A program made the position numbers and the translations under genes. The notes beneath the pieces are model-generated. The model worked only from the letters and a program-made list of their open reading frames with translations, did no database searches and had not been told where the DNA came from. Shown in pieces: positions 17,848-25,405 of a DNA stretch of 64,000 bases (within the stretch, counting starts at the first letter, position 1; each line of letters opens with the position of its first letter). Source of the stretch: Bacteroidota bacterium (GTDB lineage Bacteria > Bacteroidota > Bacteroidia > Bacteroidales > Lentimicrobiaceae); contig WSXU01000005.1 in the NCBI GenBank assembly GCA_009773455.1, positions 83,631 to 147,630 on the forward strand, in the 5' to 3' direction.

Positions 17848-18804
17848 TTATTTTGCTTTCCTGATGCTGAAATCCCTCGACAAACTGATGGCATATGAGT
17901 ACTGCGGAGTCAGTTGCTTACCCTTGTAATTCTTATACACAGGGACATCATACAACAGGGAAACATTCCACAACCCGGCCACGACATAGGAGATTTGTGG
18001 CGTAAATACCATCAGGTGATATCCGGTATTGACTTCATTTTCTCCATCCTGCACATCTCTGCCATGAATCTCGTTGCGAAGCTGAACAATGCCAAAAAAC
18101 CGCCTGGCGATTTTTTTCGAAACAAACACCGAGGTGGTAAGCAACTTACCCGTCTGATAATCGTTGACATTGAATCCGTTATACTCAAAACGGTTAAGAA
18201 TGAACGTCCGCAGGGTGAGTTGGGTAAACTCCTTACTCAGCAGCAATGACCCGGTGACTCCAAATGCATTGGTCGACGGACGCGCATCCAGTTGCAACAA
18301 CGTGCCATTTTCCGCAGTAGCCGGCTGGCGTGAAAAAGGAAACTTGAACCCCACCCCTGCCGTTATCTCAACTTCACGCACAGGATCGACATAGAGCCCG
18401 TATTTCAGCATAAAAGTGCCGTTTGCCATACCCCGTCCGTTGTGGTCGGTGAGGGCAGGATTATGAAAGTTAACCACTTTATTGATGAAATAACCGGCAT
18501 CGGCCTGAAGGGTAATGCGGTGAGTCAGCCCGTATTCAAGGGTGATCCCCGTGAAATCATAATGGGCATTGTCCGACATATCCGTTTCATCATCCGAAGG
18601 TTTACTTCCCTTGTAATAAATATCGGAAAAACTATGCCGGTAGAAAGTGATTGCCCTGGCCGTTTTTTTATTTACCAGGCCGACATGGGTAGAGGCCCCG
18701 ACCGGGCTTCCGGTTGAACAACACTGGGCCATGCCGTCTTTTGCAATGCAAATCAGGGCTGAAAGCAGGACACCGAAAAGCAGCTTATTCCACATAATTG
18801 ACAT
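17848..18804 (-). CDS. Outer-membrane beta-barrel protein with Cys-Cys N-terminus
   Basis: This roughly 318-residue protein has a signal peptide ending KDGMAQ and a mature N-terminus CCSTGSPVGAS. The rest is alternating amphipathic beta strands with an aromatic-rich C-terminus typical of an outer-membrane barrel. The start could be 18810, 18804 or 18795; all overlap the upstream lipoprotein stop at 18785, implying coupling. The mature Cys-Cys start resembles small barrel proteins found beside metal-linked TonB receptors in Bacteroidota, so metal export or sensing is possible, but that is inference. Confidence 0.65.
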   Translation of the reverse strand: MSIMWNKLLFGVLLSALICIAKDGMAQCCSTGSPVGASTHVGLVNKKTARAITFYRHSFSDIYYKGSKPSDDETDMSDNAHYDFTGITLEYGLTHRITLQADAGYFINKVVNFHNPALTDHNGRGMANGTFMLKYGLYVDPVREVEITAGVGFKFPFSRQPATAENGTLLQLDARPSTNAFGVTGSLLLSKEFTQLTLRTFILNRFEYNGFNVNDYQTGKLLTTSVFVSKKIARRFFGIVQLRNEIHGRDVQDGENEVNTGYHLMVFTPQISYVVAGLWNVSLLYDVPVYKNYKGKQLTPQYSYAISLSRDFSIRKAK

Positions 18805-19144
18805 ATGCATCTTTTGACGCCTGGTGGTTGGCATTGTCCTTCACTTCACAGGTAATTTTGAACTTACCGCCATGGCAGATGGTAAACATAACCTCAGGGC
18901 CGGAACCCTCAAAAATACCCAGTTCATTGTCGCATTTCCATGTATAGGTGAGGTTCTCGCCATTAACATCAGCTACAACCTTAGTCAGTTCCATGATTGC
19001 CAGAGTGTCATGCTCAACCGTCAGGCTCACAAACTCAATACTTCCTGTTTCTGCAGGCAAATCCTTTTTTTCACAACCTCCTGAAATGAATAACAACAAA
19101 AGGGAAACAGGTAATATGAGGACAGAAAAAAGTCTTTTCTTCAT
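18785..19144 (-). CDS. Small PKD-like lipoprotein
   Basis: This 119-residue protein has a lipoprotein signal with lipobox SGGC (Cys24) and one Ig/PKD-like domain. The pattern includes LTYTWKCDNELGIFEGSGPEV and KFKITCEVKDNANH, typical of PKD folds, with extra cysteines that could form a disulfide. It sits between a T9SS cargo gene and the barrel protein gene and overlaps the latter. It probably faces the periplasm or the cell surface. Its specific function is not known. Confidence 0.65.
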   Translation of the reverse strand: MKKRLFSVLILPVSLLLLFISGGCEKKDLPAETGSIEFVSLTVEHDTLAIMELTKVVADVNGENLTYTWKCDNELGIFEGSGPEVMFTICHGGKFKITCEVKDNANHQASKDAYVNYVE

Positions 19145-19183
19145 TGGATTTAGTTTTAATTTGTTAACATTCAGTTAAATAAA

Positions 19184-20080
19184 TTATTGACCAATGACAA
19201 ATTTCCTTGTCAGAACTCCTTGCGGTGTGGATAGCTGAACAAAATAAACGCCCGGAGCCGGATTGAATTCTGCCAGATCCTCACTGAGTAAATTCGGCCC
19301 CACGACAATCTCCTTTTCAGATTGGTAAAGGATATTCCCAACAATGTCTGATATAGAAAGTTGTGCTGAATAATCCTGTTTACTCACAAATTTTACGAAC
19401 AAACGTTCGGATACAGGTGAAGGATAAACACTGAGTTCACCCTTTGCTGCCATCACATCTGTAACACCGGTGGCCATACCATCGAAACCCAGATCATCGA
19501 GCCAGATAAAGCTGTTCTTTTTGGGTGTATGACCACTGGAAGAAATAAAGACTATGGCAGTATCAGGGACATCCACACTCTGGTACATAAAAGGGATGGA
19601 GAAACCGGTCCACACATGAATCATCCCCGTTGTGGTTTTCCAGAGACTGGCAATGGTATCACGACGGTGATTAACAGTATTCCATTTTGTAAGCCAGGCT
19701 GCAATGGTGGCCACATCATCGTTGTATCCCATAAACTGGTATTTACCAACCAGGCTTTCGACACGCTGGTTAAAAGGGAATCCCGATTCAGCCTGCCATG
19801 TTTCAGTATTCAACTGTCCGCTAACGATCATTCCGGGTGTAATCACACCGCCAACATCTTTGGTTGTGAGCTTAATGTAATAATCACCGGTGGCTCCGGG
19901 ACTTCCCTTGATGGTGGTAAAAACACCCGATGCAGAGGTGGCTGCATTCATATTTCCCCACTGATCCGGAATTTCATAGGATCCGGCAGAGGTCCAGCTT
20001 TCAAACCCTGAATTGGGAATCTGTGCCTGAAGGAGGCTTGTTATGGCTGCAAAAAGAACAATGAAACCAATCTTTTTCAT
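19184..20080 (-). CDS. Type IX secreted protein with jelly-roll (PCMD-like) domain
   Basis: The 298-residue protein has a signal peptide (to about residue 19, LLQAQ), a domain that opens IPNSGFESWTSAG and resembles the putative carbohydrate-binding PCMD/jelly-roll proteins of Bacteroidota, and a C-terminal type A T9SS sorting domain (VYPSPVSERLFVKF to the final KFVIGQ). It is therefore probably exported across the outer membrane and attached to the surface. Its ligand is unknown. It lies 58 bases downstream of the TonB-dependent receptor stop and has its own promoter-like element. Confidence 0.72.
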   Translation of the reverse strand: MKKIGFIVLFAAITSLLQAQIPNSGFESWTSAGSYEIPDQWGNMNAATSASGVFTTIKGSPGATGDYYIKLTTKDVGGVITPGMIVSGQLNTETWQAESGFPFNQRVESLVGKYQFMGYNDDVATIAAWLTKWNTVNHRRDTIASLWKTTTGMIHVWTGFSIPFMYQSVDVPDTAIVFISSSGHTPKKNSFIWLDDLGFDGMATGVTDVMAAKGELSVYPSPVSERLFVKFVSKQDYSAQLSISDIVGNILYQSEKEIVVGPNLLSEDLAEFNPAPGVYFVQLSTPQGVLTRKFVIGQ

Positions 20081-20103
20081 ATGTAGAATCTGACATTGAT
20101 TAA

Positions 20104-20111
20104 CAAAAATA
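20104..20111 (-). promoter_or_regulatory. Candidate -7 element (TAnnTTTG) for the T9SS cargo gene
   Basis: The minus strand reads TATTTTTG, an exact match, 24 bases upstream of the start at 20080 in the gap behind the TonB-dependent receptor gene. Confidence 0.4.
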
Positions 20112-20137
20112 GTTTATTTCAGGCTAAAAATCACGAA

Positions 20138-22441
20138 TCACTTTATAGAATACCTGAACCCGGCATAAACCGTTGCTCCGACTAGCGGCCCCCAGACCAT
20201 TGAGGTATCAAAATGTGTATGGTATGGCGCAAACGCTTCTGTTACAGGATCTTTCTGAGTGAAATTTGTCAGGTTTTCTCCTCCGAGATACACCTCGAAA
20301 TGCTTGAATTTCCGGGTAACCTGAGCCATCAACTGCACATAGGCAGGTGAATATGAGCCGCGTTGCAGAAATGAAGGCATCTTTCGCGTATCAGGGATTC
20401 GTGCCCTGCCGATAAACTGTGAAGTCAGGTCGAATTTCCACTTTTCGAAACGGGTAGCATAATTGAGGGAAACGATTCCCTTGTAGGCATTGACCATGGG
20501 TTTCTGCCTGAGTTCACCATTGATCGTCGTCTTCACATCACTTACCCTGAAGGCAGTCAGTACTGAAAGTCGCTCAACAGGTTCAAAAGTGAACTGTAAC
20601 ATATAGCTGTTGGCAAATGACCTGCCATCAAGGTTGTAGAAAAATACATCCGAAGGAATACTGTCAAGATCAGCGATGACCTGACTTATAAAATCAGTGC
20701 GGTAGGCTTCAGCATCAATCTGGGCATCACGGCCGAATAATTTGAAATCATGGGTCAGACTGATACCGAAATTCCAGGCTTCCTCCTGCTTGAGATCCGT
20801 GGCAAGATGAATTACACGCTGGCTGGCCATGATGGAGAAATTCTCAGCAAACAGATTTGCAGACCGATAACCCTTTCCGGCCGACGCCCTTAACATTGTA
20901 CCATGGTGAATTTCGTACTTCAGATGGAACCTGGGCGTAAAAAAAAGTCCATATTTGTTGTGATGGTCAGCGCGGATACCACCAATCAGGGTAAGATGCT
21001 CCAAGGGAGTCCAGTTATACTCAAGATAAGCCCCGGGCACCATTTCGTTCCGGTCCATAACATAGGTGGTATCGGTAAAATGATGAACTGTCAGCAGGGT
21101 ATCGTTGGGCAGGGAAACATCCATAACACCCAGTTCCTGGTAAAGAAACGTAAAATCACGCCTGAAATAATCCTCATTATAGTCATCGTAAATAAAACTG
21201 AACCCTGTTGTTATGCGGTGTTTCTCATTTCCGGCAATGGCATCCTGGTACTTATTGTTACCGAAAAACCCCTCCTGTGAATGATAAATTCCTGAAACAA
21301 TTATTGCCACACTCCTGTAATTATTCAGGATAATCCCGTTCTTCCAGAAACTCTCGAGCCGCTTAGTTTTCAACTTAAAACCATAGGTTTCAGTCAGGTT
21401 GCTGATTTTTTCAACATCAGGGTTGTAGGTATCAGGATCAAAATCCATGTATCCGCCTTCACGCGATTCGTCGAGATACTTTATCAGAAACCTGGAATCG
21501 TATTTCCCCGGGACATCGTAATCCCACCGGTTGATAAAATTGAACGTAGTCAGCTTTGGGATATCCATAAACTGGTCGTCGTTTTTATCAAAAGAGTTGC
21601 GAAAAGTACTGGCATGACCCATGACCATGGTACTCAGGCGATCGTTCAGCCTGGTTCCCGAATTGAAATTGGCTTCAAGCCGGCCATGCTGGTTTGCAAA
21701 CACATTCAGAAACAGTTTCTCACTTTCGGCGGGTTTCTTATACTCAACATTGATCAGCCCGGTGGTGGATTCATAACCATTCATAACAGACGAAGCACCT
21801 TTGGAAACACTGATAGACTGCATCCAGGGCCCCGGAATATACCCAAGTCCAAAGGTAGATCCCAGGCCTCGGAGCAGGGGTACATTTTCAGAAATAATCT
21901 GGCTGTAGATTCCTGATAAACCAAGCATCTGTATCTGCTTGGCCCCTGAAATCGCATCGGCATACATTACATCAACAGAAGAATTGGTTTCAAAACTCTC
22001 TGAAAGATTGCAGCAGGCTGCCCTGGTGAGTTCATTGCTGGTGATTACCTGCACCTTTCTAGGATCGAGTTGTGAAATAAAGGAAGTGCCGATCCTGTCT
22101 TTTATCTCGACTTCACTGAGTTCACTGGATGTTTCCGTGAGGATGATTTCCAGCTTTTTCTTACCATCTACTTGAACGGTATCGGTCTTATAACCCAATG
22201 AACTTACTACCAGCAAATAGTCGGAAATGCCTTTCTGCGACAGGCTGAATTTCCCCGAAGCATCGGTACTTGTGCCTGTTGTTGTTCCTGCCCAGTGAAT
22301 ATTGGCACCAGGCAAACCGATGGATTTGCCATTTGCATCCGTCACATAAACTTTTCCGGATATGGTTTGGGCCAGGCTATTCTCAGCCATAAGGATACCC
22401 AGCAGGCAGCAGAAAATCAGTGTGATATTTTTTATGTACAT
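20138..22441 (-). CDS. TonB-dependent receptor, possibly metal-related
   Basis: This outer-membrane active transporter of about 767 residues has a signal peptide, a carboxypeptidase-regulatory-like domain (residues ~25-110), a plug and a 22-strand barrel. I start it at 22441 (MYIKNITLIFCC); the ORF from 22477 has a basic extension not typical of signal peptides. The plug contains a Cys-Cys pair (143-144) in RAACCNLSESF and the run SISVSKGASSVMNGYESTTG. The gene lies downstream of an HYC_CC_PP gene, a pairing seen in Bacteroidota. Copper or another metal is a plausible substrate, but the sequence does not prove it. Confidence 0.85.
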   Translation of the reverse strand: MYIKNITLIFCCLLGILMAENSLAQTISGKVYVTDANGKSIGLPGANIHWAGTTTGTSTDASGKFSLSQKGISDYLLVVSSLGYKTDTVQVDGKKKLEIILTETSSELSEVEIKDRIGTSFISQLDPRKVQVITSNELTRAACCNLSESFETNSSVDVMYADAISGAKQIQMLGLSGIYSQIISENVPLLRGLGSTFGLGYIPGPWMQSISVSKGASSVMNGYESTTGLINVEYKKPAESEKLFLNVFANQHGRLEANFNSGTRLNDRLSTMVMGHASTFRNSFDKNDDQFMDIPKLTTFNFINRWDYDVPGKYDSRFLIKYLDESREGGYMDFDPDTYNPDVEKISNLTETYGFKLKTKRLESFWKNGIILNNYRSVAIIVSGIYHSQEGFFGNNKYQDAIAGNEKHRITTGFSFIYDDYNEDYFRRDFTFLYQELGVMDVSLPNDTLLTVHHFTDTTYVMDRNEMVPGAYLEYNWTPLEHLTLIGGIRADHHNKYGLFFTPRFHLKYEIHHGTMLRASAGKGYRSANLFAENFSIMASQRVIHLATDLKQEEAWNFGISLTHDFKLFGRDAQIDAEAYRTDFISQVIADLDSIPSDVFFYNLDGRSFANSYMLQFTFEPVERLSVLTAFRVSDVKTTINGELRQKPMVNAYKGIVSLNYATRFEKWKFDLTSQFIGRARIPDTRKMPSFLQRGSYSPAYVQLMAQVTRKFKHFEVYLGGENLTNFTQKDPVTEAFAPYHTHFDTSMVWGPLVGATVYAGFRYSIK

Positions 22442-22554
22442 GGTTTTGATTTTACAGTTTTTTTTTACAGAGGACAATGATTAACCGGATTGCATTCAGA
22501 CAGCGAAGGCTGATTGAATGACAAGCGGAACAGGAAAGAGATCAGCTCTTTCTG

Positions 22555-23040
22555 TTAACTGTAAATACTGTAGGGAATCCGCTGCTGGGAAAGGAAAAGC
22601 ACCAGTTCACGACCCGCTTTGGGTGGCGGCCTGAACCTGAAATCAAAAACATGAATATTATCCTTTTCACAAACAGGCTGAACAGCATTGTTTATGTCTG
22701 CTATAACCATAGCGGGCTGAAGCAGTGTTACCGGAAAGGAAAAAGTAACCGGATATTCGAGACTGAGCCTGGAGAAAAATGAAATGTTTGAACAGCAACT
22801 CTTTTTTTGCAGAGCAGGCTTACTTTCTGATAGAGGATGTTTTGTAACTGGTAAATCACATTTACAACCACAGGAAGCTGGCTTCTGCAAACCAAGTTCT
22901 GTATAAAAAGCAATGCCTGACAGGTTACCGTTGCAATAATGCGCCTTATACGACAAGCCGGTAGTGCCTGCAAATACAATCATTGAAAGAACAATGAGTA
23001 TTACACTGCCTGCAAAATCACGTAAGCGCTTTCTGCTCAT
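22555..23040 (-). CDS. HYC_CC_PP family membrane-anchored Cys-rich protein
   Basis: This 161-residue protein shows the three motifs that name the Bacteroidota HYC_CC_PP family: HYC at 34-36 just after an N-terminal membrane helix, CC at 82-83, and PP in FRFRPPPK near the C-terminus. Further cysteines at 57, 59 and 61 (CGCKC) make a likely metal-binding patch facing the periplasm. I start it at 23040 because a promoter-like element overlaps the upstream ATG at 23082. The gene directly precedes a TonB-dependent receptor. The function is not established; metal handling is inferred. Confidence 0.78.
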   Translation of the reverse strand: MSRKRLRDFAGSVILIVLSMIVFAGTTGLSYKAHYCNGNLSGIAFYTELGLQKPASCGCKCDLPVTKHPLSESKPALQKKSCCSNISFFSRLSLEYPVTFSFPVTLLQPAMVIADINNAVQPVCEKDNIHVFDFRFRPPPKAGRELVLFLSQQRIPYSIYS

Positions 23041-23079
23041 CTGAATCTGACCAATTTTCAGGTTAATCTTTTTCCCCTG

Positions 23080-23087
23080 CAAAAGTA
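23080..23087 (-). promoter_or_regulatory. Candidate -7 element (TAnnTTTG) for the HYC_CC_PP-TonB receptor unit
   Basis: The minus strand reads TACTTTTG, an exact match, 40 bases upstream of the preferred start at 23040. It overlaps the ATG at 23082 and so favours the shorter protein. Confidence 0.42.
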
Positions 23088-23456
23088 ATCCATTTATTAA
23101 GATGGTTGAGGTTTCCGGCCATTAATGTTCTGATAGAAATTTTAATCCCTGAATTCTCTATATAAGTCCATTCTACCTTACAAACACGGATCGGCTGAAA
23201 CTGTTTGTGTTCATTCAGCCCTGTTGACCAGTGATTCCAGAAGGTCTGTTCAAAAAATACTATACACGATCACTGCATCGGGATGGGAATTACCTGAAAG
23301 GCCGATGGATTTGTTTCCGAAAAAGACAACTATGAGATCTGAAACAAAAAAATGGGGCTAATTGCCCCATTCCTTCCTATAAATCCTATCACATCTATAT
23401 AACCTATGAACTAAGGTAAAACGACCCCCCGGCCATAATTAATGAAACAAATGAAT
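23088..23456. other. Intergenic stretch, no gene seen
   Basis: Apart from the terminator at 23346-23371 this stretch contains no convincing reading frame, RNA gene or repeat. Confidence 0.6.
23346..23371 (-). terminator. Rho-independent terminator after the 23457-24035 gene
   Basis: An 8-bp stem (AATGGGGC with GCCCCATT) with a TAATT loop is followed on the minus strand by a run of seven T residues. Confidence 0.75.
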
Positions 23457-24035
23457 CTAATTTATAGGAGTGTAAACAATAGTAAGAAGTTCGCCCGATT
23501 TACCAACCTTTACCGGACAGTTATCTATGATACTATTGGCATTGTCTGAAGGAATATTAGATGTAACGGTTACCACAACATTACCACAATTACAATCAGC
23601 TAAGTCTTTAATTTTTTTACTGGATACCCATACGCCCTGGTTGTTACTATTAACACCCTGATATTCATAGATATACTTATTATTTAGTGCGATGTTATTC
23701 AGATAATCACAGGCAAATTTGATTTTTTCCTGTGCGGCAACAGTGATGTATTTATCGTTGATACCGTTTGCATCGAATTCATAGATGTGTGCAACATTTA
23801 ACTGATTCTTGTTATCAGATTTCACACAATAATAAACAAGGCGATCCGGAGTAAGAATTCTTTCCCAGTATTCAGTTTCACTGTAGTTGTTGAAACGTGA
23901 ATATTCCATCTTGATCAGGGTAGTGTCGAGGCCCATCATCAGACCCGGGCTTTTTTCGGTTCTTGTGTTTTTTGTCTGAGCGTTGCTGATCATTACCGAT
24001 AATAAGATCCCTAAAATTAAAGTAGCTTTTTTCAT
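23457..24035 (-). CDS. Secreted protein of unknown function
   Basis: I do not recognise this 192-residue protein. It has a signal peptide (residues 1-19, ending SNAQ) and a soluble domain rich in Asn, Tyr and Lys. A CNCGN motif near residue 148 and a further Cys near the C-terminus (DNCPV) might form a disulfide or bind metal. Codon use and A/T content appear higher than in neighbouring genes, but I did not measure this. It has its own terminator and is probably a single-gene unit. Confidence 0.6.
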   Translation of the reverse strand: MKKATLILGILLSVMISNAQTKNTRTEKSPGLMMGLDTTLIKMEYSRFNNYSETEYWERILTPDRLVYYCVKSDNKNQLNVAHIYEFDANGINDKYITVAAQEKIKFACDYLNNIALNNKYIYEYQGVNSNNQGVWVSSKKIKDLADCNCGNVVVTVTSNIPSDNANSIIDNCPVKVGKSGELLTIVYTPIN

Positions 24036-24373
24036 GGCTTTATCCTTTTACTTTTTTTGTTTCCTTTTTTTTCTTTTCACCGGTTTACCGGTTTGTTTTT
24101 CCAGTTTTCCTTTGTCTTCCCCCCGGATGATTTCTGGTCGCTGGGATGCAGGATCAGATTCGTAAATCCTACGAGACAAAAGTACGTCGCCCTGCAAGGC
24201 AGCGCAATTCGTTTAAATACTACTTTTATGAAAACGGGGGAGTAAAAAGGGATAGGTAAAAATACCTACCATGTCCATGAAGAGTGGAAATAGTGAAATC
24301 AGTGGTTAAAAATAACAAAAAAACGGATCAACCTTAATCGTTGATCCGTTTTTATTCTAAAAGTTTTAAAGCA
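24036..24373. other. Intergenic stretch with one terminator
   Basis: It holds poly-T-rich leader DNA next to the gene at 24035 and the terminator at 24316-24353. No gene was seen in it. Confidence 0.6.
24316..24353 (-). terminator. Rho-independent terminator ending the 29586-24374 unit
   Basis: An 11-bp perfect stem (AACGGATCAAC with GTTGATCCGTT) with a 7-base loop is flanked by an A-run and a T-run. On the minus strand it follows the stop of the gene at 24374 by about 20 bases. Confidence 0.85.
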
Positions 24374-25393
24374 CTACATATCTGATAGTTGCATAAATTT
24401 TACTTCATTCAGACACCTGATTGAGCGGTCAGAGAAAAAATCGGCTGCCGGGTATAAAAGGAAGGCACCCTGCTTCTTTACCCCGCTCATAGGGACAATC
24501 AGCACTTCAGCCTGGTCGTTCCGGTTGAATATTTCGCTGTAAGTAAATACCGCACGGTATCCATCAGGTGCCGAGACTACAAATAACCCGGTTTTCAGAT
24601 TTTCTCCGGACATCTTATAGATATCCGCAGAAAAATCTTTCAGCATTACTCCCCTGAAAGGTGTAGTTCCGTGAATTCCGGTTCCACGGCCGTAAAAAAC
24701 CGAACCATAAGAAACCTGATTTCCTTCCAGCCCGCCATCTGAAATGCTTTTCCTGAGCTGGTCACGGTCGGAGAATTTAAGTTCACCGGCATACATATCC
24801 GGGATATTCCTGTCTACTTTATAATTCAGTGTTGATGACCGGATGGTAATTTTCACCGGGCTGCTGATGTTACGTTCAGTATAAAGATCTGAAGCCACCA
24901 CCAGCTTTGAAACAGCCGGAAGCGGCCATAGTTCTTTGGTCTTGGAAGGAACGATACGACGGACTTTTGAGGCAATGATAATCTCATGCCGATGGATGGG
25001 GTAGTAGAGTTCCCCCCAACTGATAACTGCTTTCTCTCCTGCTGCATTCTCTATCACAACAAAGAGATCGATGATCGGGGCAAACTCAGCTTCATTCTTC
25101 TTCTTCAGAACAACACGATCAAGGATATCGTAAAGTGAATAACCTTCGTATTGATATGATCCGACAAAAGTGCCGTTTTTGCCATCGAATAATGTTTCTT
25201 TCACTACAATCTGACGCAGGGGCAGTGCTGAAAAATCAACCGTCCCCGGATTCCCGATTTCGCCCTCGAGGGTTAATGCCGACATTACCAGATCTGCTTG
25301 CGGAGCATCATCATAAAAATCATTGGTTTGGGCATTAACTGCCTGATAAAAAAGAAGCGATAAAGCCGTGAGGCAAAAAACAGTTTTCTTCAT
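24374..25393 (-). CDS. Periplasmic protein with two sulfite-oxidase-fold half-domains, no Moco cysteine
   Basis: The 339-residue protein has a signal peptide (ending VNAQ) and two related segments that look like the oxidoreductase molybdopterin-binding fold. The first reads YEGYSLYDIL then LFVVIENAAGEKAVISWGEL; the second reads FRGVMLKDF then GLFVVSAPDGYRAVFTYSEI. The only cysteines are in the signal peptide and near the C-terminus (SIRCLNE), so the cofactor-ligating cysteine of sulfite oxidases is absent. It is the last gene of a unit with a TonB-dependent receptor and two lipoproteins and is probably a binding or accessory protein. The ligand is unknown. Confidence 0.68.
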   Translation of the reverse strand: MKKTVFCLTALSLLFYQAVNAQTNDFYDDAPQADLVMSALTLEGEIGNPGTVDFSALPLRQIVVKETLFDGKNGTFVGSYQYEGYSLYDILDRVVLKKKNEAEFAPIIDLFVVIENAAGEKAVISWGELYYPIHRHEIIIASKVRRIVPSKTKELWPLPAVSKLVVASDLYTERNISSPVKITIRSSTLNYKVDRNIPDMYAGELKFSDRDQLRKSISDGGLEGNQVSYGSVFYGRGTGIHGTTPFRGVMLKDFSADIYKMSGENLKTGLFVVSAPDGYRAVFTYSEIFNRNDQAEVLIVPMSGVKKQGAFLLYPAADFFSDRSIRCLNEVKFMQLSDM

Positions 25394-25405
25394 TTGGGAT
25401 TCTGG

